Shown in pieces: positions 18,445-25,534 of a stretch of DNA of 64,000 nucleotides. A model generated the notes under the pieces. The model was not told the origin of the DNA. It saw only the letters and a list, made by a program, of their open reading frames with translations, and ran no database searches. The translations under genes were made by a program, and so were the position numbers. The stretch spans positions 1 to 64,000 of the forward strand of contig JAEZLZ010000097.1 of assembly GCA_023415055.1 (NCBI GenBank). Reading direction: 5' to 3'. Position 1 is the stretch's first letter; the number at the start of each line of letters is the position of its first letter. The DNA is from Bacillota bacterium (GTDB lineage: Bacteria; Bacillota; Clostridia; Lachnospirales; Lachnospiraceae).

Positions 18445-18635
18445 AAAGTTCCCAAGGTAAAACCTACGGAACGATTGCAAATGACGCCGGACAATTAGAT
18501 GAGTTCAAATCTCAAATGCTGGAACAGAAAAAAGCATATCTGGATCAGCAGGTGAAAGATGGAACACTGACCCAGGAAAGAGCCGATGAGATTTACAATG
18601 CAATGAAGAGTCGGTGGGCACACGTTCGAAGTTGA
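18445..18635 (+). pseudogene. DUF2680-like gene remnant
   Basis: In the same frame as the reductase and starting immediately after its TAA, about 62 codons run to the TGA at 18633 with no start codon. The segment QLDEFKSQMLEQKKAYLDQQ followed by VKDGTLTQERADEIYNAM matches the characteristic helix-turn unit of small DUF2680 (YckD-like) secreted proteins. The signal peptide and start are missing, so it is a 3' fragment. The abutting position implies a deletion that joined this gene's tail to the reductase gene end. Confidence 0.65.
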
Positions 18636-18736
18636 AAGAATTTAACCCATATGATATATGAGGAAGCTTTTCGTGAATTTATAATCTGCCCATTATTTGA
18701 TATTCAAAAGAAATCTGGTAAAAAACGTATTTATAA

Positions 18737-18764
18737 TTGACATATGTCAGAAATGACTTATAAT
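18737..18764 (+). promoter_or_regulatory. Promoter with palindromic operator over -35
   Basis: TTGACA (18737-18742), 16-bp spacer, TATAAT (18759-18764), and ATG 33 bp further on. The -35 box is the left arm of TTGAC-ATAT-GTCAG, with the 12-bp core TGACATATGTCA (18738-18749) perfectly symmetric. The same layout recurs at the arsenic-operon promoter at 25461. The position suggests repression. Confidence 0.8.
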
Positions 18765-18797
18765 AATGTTATATTAAAGAATAAAGGAAGGAAGACC

Positions 18798-19193
18798 ATG
18801 CCGAGACACAGGAAATGCAGAAGAATTTGTTCTCTTCCAGAAACAGAAGGCTTTCAGCCAATCCGTGACAGTGATGCTTTCCATGATAATGTAATACTTA
18901 ATATTGATGAATATGAAGTAATCAGGCTAATTGATTTAGAAAAGCTAACACAGGAACAATGCGCGATTCAAATGGCAGTTTCAAGGACAACCGTTACCAA
19001 TATCTATGAAGAGGCTCGATTTAAGATAGCGGATGCACTCATCCATGCTAAGAAATTAGTAGTTGGTGGAGGTGAATTCATACTATGTGAGCACAAAGAA
19101 GTTTGTTGTGGAAAGGGGTGTGAACATAATTGCTTCATTGAAGAAAAGAAATATTGTGATAAGGAATGCAGTCATAGGAATACAGGAAGATAA
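18798..19193 (+). CDS. DUF134-family (UPF0251) DNA-binding protein
   Basis: 131 residues starting MPRHRKCRRIC, the hallmark N-terminus of DUF134 proteins, with the sigma-70-region-4-like HTH in the middle (EYEVIRLIDLEKLTQEQCA then VSRTTVTNIYEEAR). The C-terminus is cysteine/histidine rich (CEHKEVCCGKGCEHNC), likely binding metal or an Fe-S cluster. The start is set at 18798 because GGAAGGAAG lies just upstream; an in-frame upstream ATG (18744) falls inside the promoter. DUF134 genes commonly sit next to NifX/dinitrogenase-cofactor-like genes, as here. It is probably a regulator; whether it binds the palindrome in its own promoter is unknown. Confidence 0.85.
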   Translation: MPRHRKCRRICSLPETEGFQPIRDSDAFHDNVILNIDEYEVIRLIDLEKLTQEQCAIQMAVSRTTVTNIYEEARFKIADALIHAKKLVVGGGEFILCEHKEVCCGKGCEHNCFIEEKKYCDKECSHRNTGR

Positions 19194-19256
19194 AGCAGTT
19201 AATATTCGAAAAAATTGTTTTCTAAAAGTGATTAACCCAGATTGGAGAGTATAATT

Positions 19257-20087
19257 GTGGATCGTGAAAAAATGGCAAAAGAATTATTTCTGGAAGGATA
19301 TAATTGTGCGCAATCTGTTTTCGGAGCCTTCTGTGATGTTATGAACATGGATCAAAAGTCAGCATTGCGTCTGTCCTCATCTTTTGGCGGAGGAATGGGA
19401 AGACTAAGAGAAGTATGCGGAGCAGTGAGTGGCATGTTTATGGTAGCCGGAGCCTTATATGGATATGACGATCCAAAGGATCAGGACATAAAAGCAGAGC
19501 ATTATGCAAGAATTCAATACTTGGCAAAAGAATTTCAGAAGCAAAATCAATCGATCATCTGCCGTGAGTTGTTAGGGTTGGAGGGCACCAGCAGCAATCC
19601 TGTACCGGAGGTGAGAACGGCAGAGTATTATGAAAGACGTCCCTGTATCGATTTGGTTGGAGATGCTGCTAGGATTATGGAAAAATATATCTTGGAGGTA
19701 AACAAAATGAAAATTGCGGTAACTTATGAAAATGGAGAAATATTTCAACATTTCGGACATACGGAGCAGTTTAAAATCTATGAGGTGACAGATGGAATTA
19801 TCATTTCGTCTGAAATAATTCCAACCATGGGGAATGGGCATGGAGCCTTGGCGGAATTCTTAAAGAAGCAAGAGGTAGATGCTTTGATCTGCGGTGGCAT
19901 CGGTGGCGGAGCCAAGATGGCTTTGGATGAAGCAGGAATAAAGCTATACAGCGGTGTATCCCAAGACGCGGATCAAGCAATCGAGGATATGCTTAATAAT
20001 AGATTAAGTAATAGCACGGAGGCTACATGCAATCACCATCATGAGGAAGAGCATAACTGCGGTGAACATAGTTGTGGTACACACTGA
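19257..20087 (+). CDS. C_GCAxxG_C_C redox protein fused to NifX-like domain
   Basis: 276 residues from the GTG at 19257, which follows GGAGAG by 7 nt and gives the usual MDREKMAKELF opening. Residues 1-148 are a C_GCAxxG_C_C family protein: GYNCAQSV, GGGMGRLREVCGAVSG, a further CRELLG, and RRPCIDLV, four conserved cysteine positions thought to bind a cluster. Residues 151-250 are a dinitrogenase iron-molybdenum-cofactor (NifX/NifB-type) domain, opening MKIAVTYENGEIFQHFGHTE and containing ICGGIGGGAK. A His/Cys tail (CNHHHEEEHNCGEHSCGTH) ends the protein. These domains are usually separate genes. It follows the DUF134 gene by 63 nt in the same operon. Confidence 0.85.
   Translation: MDREKMAKELFLEGYNCAQSVFGAFCDVMNMDQKSALRLSSSFGGGMGRLREVCGAVSGMFMVAGALYGYDDPKDQDIKAEHYARIQYLAKEFQKQNQSIICRELLGLEGTSSNPVPEVRTAEYYERRPCIDLVGDAARIMEKYILEVNKMKIAVTYENGEIFQHFGHTEQFKIYEVTDGIIISSEIIPTMGNGHGALAEFLKKQEVDALICGGIGGGAKMALDEAGIKLYSGVSQDADQAIEDMLNNRLSNSTEATCNHHHEEEHNCGEHSCGTH
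19694..19709 (+). promoter_or_regulatory. Internal Shine-Dalgarno and start within the fusion gene
   Basis: GGAGGT (19694-19699) lies 7 nt before an in-frame ATG (19707) that begins exactly at the NifX domain. This would let a free NifX-like protein with the His/Cys tail be made in addition to the fusion. Confidence 0.6.
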
Positions 20088-20129
20088 AGCGAGTATAATT
20101 CGCATTATCAGGATCTATCATGAAAAAAG

Positions 20130-20165
20130 AATCCATCACCTTTTCAAGTGACTGGATTTTTTTTA
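20130..20165 (+). terminator. Intrinsic terminator of the DUF134-NifX operon
   Basis: AATCCA-TCAC pairs with GTGA-(C)-TGGATT around an 8-nt loop, followed by eight or more T. Confidence 0.85.
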
Positions 20166-20173
20166 TTACATGA

Positions 20174-20561
20174 TTAATGAAAGGCTGCGAAGCTGTCTTT
20201 CATTAATATAACATCAGATACCGTTGCAATGGGACATATGGTACACCAGGTTCTTGGCTTATATATCATCGCCAATACCAGCCCGAGAATCGTTGTTGTC
20301 ATCATCATGGAATAGAACCGGTACGACAAATGTGTCAGCCATGGGGTGTATTACGTGAACTCCATTTTTTGATTTACCACTGGTGGTGTAGAGGCTCGAT
20401 CTTGGGCAATATCCTTGACACCAGGTTTTCTTCCGGTCTTTTAATAGGAAAACGATGGGTAAGGTCATGCACAGAATACCAAATAAAGAAAAATGGATGT
20501 TAATAAAGCCAAGTACAAAAAATGTTACAGTAAATAAAAATAGCAGCTTGTGATTTCTCAT
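20174..20561 (-). pseudogene. Frameshifted membrane 4Fe-4S (NapH/CcoG-like) protein
   Basis: The open frame from the ATG at 20561 encodes two hydrophobic segments then KKTWCQGYCPRSSL, a cysteine motif of membrane 4Fe-4S proteins of the NapH/NosR/CcoG type. It then runs into HDDDNND... and stops at 20259. In the +1 frame, from a CCCC run near 20338-20342, the expected continuation appears: THLSYRFYSMMMTTTILGLV, then KPRTWCTICPIATVSD with the second cysteine motif, ending at 20174. A single indel restores a complete protein of about 129 residues. It is either a recent pseudogene or a sequencing error in the homopolymer. Confidence 0.75.
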
Positions 20562-20742
20562 GGTTCACCTCGTATGATTTTGTAATAACTAGTGTTTTGC
20601 AGTTTAACAAACGTCAGAAATATGTTGTAATCGAATAGATGAGATTATAACAATAGAATGTACTTGCTTCTGTGACGATAGCACATGTGACAAATAGTGA
20701 CATAATAATATTATGTAAACCAGAATGATTTTATAAACGGCT

Positions 20743-20783
20743 TGATGGATAAAAATATTGTGGATAAAAACGATTGTGGATAA
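20743..20783. repeat. Three DnaA-box-like repeats
   Basis: TGATGGATAA (20743-20752), TTGTGGATAA (20758-20767) and TTGTGGATAA (20774-20783) are 15-16 bp apart. The last two contain TGTGGATAA, the exact complement of the consensus DnaA box TTATCCACA. They lie just upstream of the merR promoter in an AT-rich spacer (20562-20881) that otherwise holds no ORF I would support. Confidence 0.55.
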
Positions 20784-20791
20784 AAATAATC

Positions 20792-20822
20792 TTGACCTGA
20801 AGTGCACTCCAGATGATAGTGT
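20792..20822 (+). promoter_or_regulatory. MerR-type promoter with palindrome in the spacer
   Basis: TTGACC (20792-20797) is followed by CTGAAGTGCACTCCAG (20797-20812), a near-perfect palindrome with core AGTGCACT. Either GATAGT (17-bp spacer) or TAGTGT (19-bp spacer) would be the -10. A palindrome between the boxes is the MerR-family arrangement, and a merR gene follows, so autoregulation is likely. Confidence 0.6.
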
Positions 20823-20881
20823 AGTAATATGCTTCCCATACAGGCATCGCTAAGTTATAATAGAAGAATAGGGGGTAACAC

Positions 20882-21268
20882 ATGACGATAGCAGAGGTTA
20901 GTAAAAGATTTGAGCTTACCCAGGATACACTTCGCTATTATGAGCGTATCGGCTTACTTCCCGGTGTAAATCGCAATAAAAGCGGATTAAGAGATTACAC
21001 CGAGGGGGATTTAAAATGGGTGGAATTTATCAAATGTATGCGTAGTGCCGGATTACCGATTGAAGTTTTGATTGAATATGTTAATTTGTTTCAACAGGGA
21101 GACGAGACAAAGGAAACCCGAAAAGAGCTTTTGATCGAGCAGCGCAATCTGCTAATAGAAAAACAGAAGGAAATCCAGGCGACAATTGAACGCTTGAATT
21201 CTAAAATCGAGCATTACGAACAATCGGTATCCATAGCAGAAAAGCAATTAAAAAGAAATGATAGCTGA
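20882..21268 (+). CDS. MerR-family regulator, AdhR/NmlR-like
   Basis: 128 residues. A MerR winged helix (IAEVSKRFELTQDTLRYYER, then IGLLP) is followed by a long dimerisation coiled coil (about 75-120) and no separate ligand domain. A single cysteine, C52 in WVEFIKCMRSAG, occupies the place of the aldehyde-sensing cysteine of Bacillus AdhR-type regulators, so electrophile or aldehyde sensing is a reasonable inference. AGGGGGT precedes the ATG. The promoter upstream contains its probable operator. No alcohol dehydrogenase is adjacent; the Mbeg1-like gene downstream may be a target. Confidence 0.85.
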   Translation: MTIAEVSKRFELTQDTLRYYERIGLLPGVNRNKSGLRDYTEGDLKWVEFIKCMRSAGLPIEVLIEYVNLFQQGDETKETRKELLIEQRNLLIEKQKEIQATIERLNSKIEHYEQSVSIAEKQLKRNDS

Positions 21269-21324
21269 TATTTATTTTTGATAGAAATATAATAAGTAAC
21301 TATTCTGGGAAGGGAGGGGTTAGG

Positions 21325-22506
21325 TTGAATAATATTATGGATTATCTGGATTGGAGAGGAGATCTGTCCTTTGATCAGGATCTTTTGAATGAAGTAGATA
21401 GTCTTATTCTATCCACCCTTGCCTATATCGAATATGACGGAATTGTAAAATTTCAGGAGCAGGATGAGGGTGTCCTATTATCGGAGATTGCCGGAAAGGC
21501 TTATGATGCCATTGATTTTACGGCACCCCGTTGTAAGGATCCGTTCTTTGAACATATTCCAGATTTGTTACTTAAGGCAGCCAGTACACGAAGATTTGGA
21601 AGTCTTACATTGTCTTATTATATCAACCGTATTAATTATGACAATTCGGAGCAATTTTCAGCCATGGTATTCAGCCTCCATAAGAAGCTACATTATATTG
21701 CATTTCGCGGTACGGATGATAACCTGATTGGTTGGAAGGAAGATTTTATGATGAGCTTTCTGGATGAGGTGCAGGCGCAGCGTGATGCAGTGGAATACAC
21801 CAGATATCTATTGACGATGCTGAAGGGAGATATCTATCTTGGGGGCCATTCCAAAGGCGGGAATCTGGCGGTTTATGTTGCCGCCACCTGTGAGGAAGCA
21901 AAGGATCGCCTTATTGCGGTATTTAATAACGACGGACCCGGTTTTCAAGAAAAGTTTCTGGAAAGTGAAGGTTATCATAGTGTCGTATCCAAGATACACA
22001 CCATTCTTCCGAAATCCTCTGTGGTAGGGATGCTGATGGAGCATCTGGAGGATTATGTGGTTGTGAATAGTAATCAGAAGGGAATTATGCAGCATAATGC
22101 CTTATCCTGGGAGGTACTGGGGAACCACTTTGTATATAAACCGGGTGTAAATAAATCCAGTATTTTCTTAAATCAGGCACTGCGCCAATGGCTGAATGAG
22201 GTTTCCATGGAAGAACGGGCCGAATTTGTGACGGAGCTGTTTGATATCATTGATGCATCCGGTCTAGGAACAGTCAGCAGCATCTCCTCGGAAAAACGGA
22301 TAGCGGTGAACGCAATGCTTAAGGCATATTCCAATATGAGTCCTGAGACGAAAAGCTTTATGAAAAAGCTGATTTATAAATTTATAGAAGAAGCTCAGAA
22401 GGTCCTACTGCAGTCCCTTGAAGGAGAACTTCATATCAGCAGACAGGAGACCGGCAAGACGATTGTAAGAAGAAGAGGGAAAGCTTATATTAAGCTTCAG
22501 GGCTAA
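21325..22506 (+). CDS. Mbeg1-like (DUF2974) alpha/beta hydrolase
   Basis: 393 residues beginning NNIMDYLDWRGDLSFDQ, the standard opening of DUF2974/Mbeg1-like proteins of Firmicutes. The lipase-type nucleophile elbow GGHSKGGNLA (about residue 173-182) with serine at its centre and a preceding FRGTDD oxyanion segment show an alpha/beta-hydrolase fold; NNDGPGF is also family-typical. There is no signal peptide. The start is TTG, chosen because GGGAGGGG lies 5-6 nt upstream; the next ATG (21337) is four codons later. The substrate is unknown. It may share a transcript with the merR gene 57 nt upstream. Confidence 0.8.
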   Translation: MNNIMDYLDWRGDLSFDQDLLNEVDSLILSTLAYIEYDGIVKFQEQDEGVLLSEIAGKAYDAIDFTAPRCKDPFFEHIPDLLLKAASTRRFGSLTLSYYINRINYDNSEQFSAMVFSLHKKLHYIAFRGTDDNLIGWKEDFMMSFLDEVQAQRDAVEYTRYLLTMLKGDIYLGGHSKGGNLAVYVAATCEEAKDRLIAVFNNDGPGFQEKFLESEGYHSVVSKIHTILPKSSVVGMLMEHLEDYVVVNSNQKGIMQHNALSWEVLGNHFVYKPGVNKSSIFLNQALRQWLNEVSMEERAEFVTELFDIIDASGLGTVSSISSEKRIAVNAMLKAYSNMSPETKSFMKKLIYKFIEEAQKVLLQSLEGELHISRQETGKTIVRRRGKAYIKLQG

Positions 22507-22637
22507 ATTATATTACGTTAGCCAGATCAGAAAAAAACTAAGGATAAAATGAAACGATCTTATTTATTAGTGCAGTTGCATGACACATTTTGATGAATTT
22601 ATCATAATTATGTATTAACCGTATCTTCTGGAGTATT

Positions 22638-22997
22638 ATGCCTTCAAATAATAAAGAGAATTATTCTATTGTGATCAATGTAACTAATCATACGTTATTA
22701 TTATTTAAGAATGGAAAATTATTTAAGAGTTATCCGGTAGCAGTGGGGAAAGCCTCCACACCTACGCCTATAGGTACCTTTAAGATAAAGAACAAAGCTT
22801 CTAATCCGGGAGGACCCTTTGGAGCAAGGTGGATGGGATTGAATGCCCCAGGCGGCAGTTATGGAATCCATGGAACGAACAACCCTGCTTCCATAGGAAA
22901 AAACATCTCTAACGGATGTATCCGCATGCACAATAAGGATGTCATCGAACTAAGTAATCTAGTACCTATTGGAACAACAGTGAATATCGTCGCATAA
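22638..22997 (+). CDS. YkuD-family L,D-transpeptidase, short form
   Basis: 119 residues forming one YkuD domain with the catalytic HGTNNPASIG ... SNGCIRM motif (His about 82, Cys about 96). YkuD enzymes build 3-3 cross-links or attach proteins in peptidoglycan. Here there is no signal peptide or membrane anchor, unlike most L,D-transpeptidases, so export is unexplained; short leaderless versions do occur in clostridia. GGAG is 4-5 nt before the ATG, a weak site. The next gene starts 20 nt downstream with a stronger ribosome site, so the two are likely co-transcribed. Confidence 0.85.
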   Translation: MPSNNKENYSIVINVTNHTLLLFKNGKLFKSYPVAVGKASTPTPIGTFKIKNKASNPGGPFGARWMGLNAPGGSYGIHGTNNPASIGKNISNGCIRMHNKDVIELSNLVPIGTTVNIVA

Positions 22998-23017
22998 TAA
23001 TCCACTAGGAGGGAGTT

Positions 23018-23626
23018 ATGAGAAAAGAATTACCCTATTTTAGAATTGATCAAGCTTATGGCGGTAGCCAGAGCTGGTTTCGGGATCCGATGATGAAGCT
23101 GGGAGGCTGCGGAGCAGCCACAGCATGTGACAGTTGCATTTATCTGGCGTTGCACGGTAACAGACCTAATCTTTATCCGCTAGATATCAATCAAATCGAT
23201 AAAGAAGCCTATATTCAATTTGCTGCGAAGATGAAGCCCTTCCTTCGTCCAAGGATGCAGGGGATTAATAAGCTGGAGTTATTTATTGACGGATTTCAAA
23301 AATATTTAAATCAAATTGGAGGACATTCACTTAAGCTAGAAGCCTTTTCGGGTGAGCATACCTATGAACAGGCAAAAGTGGCTGTTTGCAGTCAGTTGAA
23401 TCAAAACATGCCGATCCCTTTTCTGCTGCTAAGGCATAAAAGCGATACGATGAGAGATCTGGTCTGGCATTGGTTTTTAATTCTGGGATATGAAGAATTT
23501 GAAGCTGATTTCATGATTAAGATAGCAACTTATGGTGCCTACCACTGGATTTCACTTCGTGAATTATGGAATACCGGTTATAAGGAAAAAGGTGGAATGA
23601 TATTCATTACAGAGGAAAGGCTATAA
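23018..23626 (+). CDS. Hypothetical protein, possible C39/papain-like fold
   Basis: 202 residues without signal peptide. LGGCGAATACDSCIYLA near residues 28-44 looks like a cysteine-protease nucleophile region (glycine-rich, Cys before a helix), and the C-terminal half contains WHWFLILGYEE and TYGAYHWISL, histidines that could complete a C39- or papain-like site. This is a motif-level impression, not a family match. AGGAGGGAG gives strong translation. It follows the L,D-transpeptidase gene by 20 nt, hinting at a wall-related or processing role. An 11-bp hairpin spans its stop codon region. Confidence 0.55.
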   Translation: MRKELPYFRIDQAYGGSQSWFRDPMMKLGGCGAATACDSCIYLALHGNRPNLYPLDINQIDKEAYIQFAAKMKPFLRPRMQGINKLELFIDGFQKYLNQIGGHSLKLEAFSGEHTYEQAKVAVCSQLNQNMPIPFLLLRHKSDTMRDLVWHWFLILGYEEFEADFMIKIATYGAYHWISLRELWNTGYKEKGGMIFITEERL

Positions 23627-23690
23627 GCCATATTCATCAATGTTTATTGGGAGGAACCGCAATAGACAGGAGGAATAGGCTTATAGCCTT
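23619..23690. terminator. Long-loop inverted repeat between convergent genes
   Basis: GGCTATAAGCC (23619-23629) and GGCTTATAGCC (23678-23688) are reverse complements, then TT. The stem covers the stop codon of the preceding gene and may stop transcription of the convergent pair. Confidence 0.45.
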
Positions 23691-23718
23691 TCATTACCTA
23701 TGTTTCAATTCATCTTAC

Positions 23719-23934
23719 TTATAGGGAACCGCCGCATAAGGAAAGGATTAGGATCAGTGGTAAGATTCCGTCCAAGCCGCCACCGCAGCTGCCGCATCCA
23801 TTGTTTCCAAGACACCCGCCGAAGAGACCTCCATCTCCCTGGCACATTGTCAATAAAAGAATTAAGAAAATTGGGCTGAACCCGTTATCACAGTTGTTAT
23901 TGCTCATGCAAGATGTAGTTGACATATTACTCAT
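23719..23934 (-). CDS. Small Cys/Gly/Asn-rich protein, copy 1
   Basis: 71 residues, rich in Gly, Cys and Asn, with two hydrophobic segments built on the same motif: FSPIFLILLLTMCQG (about 19-33) and GILPLILILSLCGGS (about 56-70), separated by a glycine/cysteine loop. It is a clear paralogue of the protein at 29772-29999. GGAGGC precedes the ATG. Databases hold similar proteins from Lachnospiraceae under insect-chorion-type names that say nothing about function. Small size, cysteines and paired membrane-like segments suggest a membrane or spore/cell-surface structural peptide; this is inference. Confidence 0.7.
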   Translation of the reverse strand: MSNMSTTSCMSNNNCDNGFSPIFLILLLTMCQGDGGLFGGCLGNNGCGSCGGGLDGILPLILILSLCGGSL

Positions 23935-24001
23935 AATTGAGCCTCCATTAAATTATTTTTTATAGTATATCATATGCGGTCCTTTCATATATTTACATAT
24001 G

Positions 24002-24024
24002 TCAATGTGACAATGTCACATTGA
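24002..24024. promoter_or_regulatory. Long palindrome in divergent region
   Basis: TCAATGTGACA and TGTCACATTGA are perfect 11-bp arms around a single A. It lies between the divergent Cys/Gly-rich gene and the phosphoesterase lipoprotein gene and is a candidate operator for either. Confidence 0.55.
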
Positions 24025-24062
24025 ATAGAAGAGGAAATCACAAAAAATCAGAAGAGGTATAT

Positions 24063-25400
24063 ATGACAAGTAATCGAAAAAAGTGGATAAAAAATGCATT
24101 ACAGATACTGCTATTGCTAAGTATAATATCCGTTACAGGATGTAGTTCCATTTACCATAAAAAAGAGAATCCGGACAAGCTCTCGGTGTTAATTAGCTCC
24201 GATATACATTATCTTGCTACAGAGCTTAATGATCAGGGTGAGGCATTTCAGAAATATATCTCAAATAGTGACGGTAAATATTTGCGCTATATTGATGAGA
24301 TTACGAATGCATTCTCGGATGAGGTCATAGCGAAGAAGCCTGAGGTATTGATTATCAGCGGTGATCTGACGAATAACGGGGAGAAAGAAAGTCATGAACA
24401 GCTTTCCGGTAAATTAAAGGAAATTGAACAGGCAGCAGGAACCAAGATCTATGTCATTCCAGGTAATCATGATATTAATAATCCTTGGGCCAGAGGCTTT
24501 CGAGAATCTGAACAATACGTTACCGCTTCAGTCAGTCCGGAGGATTTTGAAAAAATCTATGAGGATTTTGGATATCAGGAAGCAATTTCAAGAGATGAGG
24601 CGTCACTCAGTTATCTGGCGGCACCTTCCAAGAAGCTGTGGTTCTTAATGCTGGATACCTGTATTTATGAGTTTAATGAATTGATGGGGAACCCCATGAT
24701 GAATGGAGAAATTAGTCCGGAGACCTTAACCTGGATTAGAGAGTGTAGCGAGCGGGCGAAGAAAGAAAATGCTCGACTGGTGGCAGTGATGCACCATAAT
24801 TTATTAGACCACAGCAGTGTGTTAAATAAAGGCTTCACACTAAATAATAATAATGAGGTCCTGGAGGTATTAAGAAATTGTAGTATTGAGCTAGTATTCA
24901 GCGGCCATATTCATATGCAGAACATAAAAGCCTCGGAGGATGCTGAGCCTATTTACGACATAGCCAGTGGCTCACTTGCCGTCTATCCGGTTCAGTATGG
25001 AGTTCTTACCTTTACCGCTGAAGAAGGCTTTGATTATTTTACTAAGGTTGTAGATGTGAAAAGCTGGGCAAAAAGAAAAGGCAGCAGCGATGATAATCTA
25101 CTTCATTTTCCGGAATATTCTAAAAAGTATTATACCGAGGCATCCATGAGAAAAGCAAATGAATCCCTTGTGGATACCATGGATTACACGGTAGACGAGA
25201 AAAGATTGATGGCAGAAACAATGGGTATATTGAATCTGAATTATTTTGCAGGCACGATTGATCAGATTCGAGACGAAGTGCTGACTAGTGAGGGATATCT
25301 GCTCTGGGAAACCGCAGATTCAACTTTATTTATGAAGAATTATATCCTAAGTGTTCTGGAAGATGGGAAAGCAAGTCATAACCGATTGACCTTAAAATAA
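24063..25400 (+). CDS. Metallophosphoesterase lipoprotein
   Basis: 445 residues. A lipoprotein signal with lipobox SVTGC (cysteine about residue 27) anchors it outside the membrane. The calcineurin-type fold is complete: SSDIHYL, SGDLTNNGE, PGNHDINN, then HHNLLDH and SGHIHMQ. A C-terminal helical region (about 345-445) has no recognised domain. The family hydrolyses phosphomono- or diesters with two metal ions; the substrate is not predictable. The start is ATG 24063 with AAGAGGT upstream; the longer reading frame from the TTG at 24021 overlaps the palindrome and lacks a ribosome site. Confidence 0.85.
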   Translation: MTSNRKKWIKNALQILLLLSIISVTGCSSIYHKKENPDKLSVLISSDIHYLATELNDQGEAFQKYISNSDGKYLRYIDEITNAFSDEVIAKKPEVLIISGDLTNNGEKESHEQLSGKLKEIEQAAGTKIYVIPGNHDINNPWARGFRESEQYVTASVSPEDFEKIYEDFGYQEAISRDEASLSYLAAPSKKLWFLMLDTCIYEFNELMGNPMMNGEISPETLTWIRECSERAKKENARLVAVMHHNLLDHSSVLNKGFTLNNNNEVLEVLRNCSIELVFSGHIHMQNIKASEDAEPIYDIASGSLAVYPVQYGVLTFTAEEGFDYFTKVVDVKSWAKRKGSSDDNLLHFPEYSKKYYTEASMRKANESLVDTMDYTVDEKRLMAETMGILNLNYFAGTIDQIRDEVLTSEGYLLWETADSTLFMKNYILSVLEDGKASHNRLTLK

Positions 25401-25460
25401 AACTCAACCACGTTTAATATTGAGCTTACCGGGTAAGCGTATTAGATCTATTGAAATGAT

Positions 25461-25492
25461 ATATTGACAAATGTCAATATGATGAATATAAT
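25461..25492 (+). promoter_or_regulatory. Arsenic-operon promoter with palindromic operator
   Basis: ATATTGACAAATGTCAATAT (25461-25480) is palindromic with 9-bp arms around AA. Its left arm supplies -35 TTGACA (25464-25469), and TATAAT (25487-25492) follows after 17 bp. The core TTGAC-AAAT-GTCAA matches the site at 18737. An ArsR-type or CRP/FNR-type dimer would fit; neither is encoded in the window. Confidence 0.85.
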
Positions 25493-25534
25493 AAAAACAA
25501 ATAGATAAACATCAATATTAAAGGTGGTAGAGAA

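Noticed and set aside
20604..20807. Minus-strand 67-residue ORF upstream of merR
   Set aside because: It covers the DnaA-like repeats and promoter, has no ribosome site and no protein-like features.
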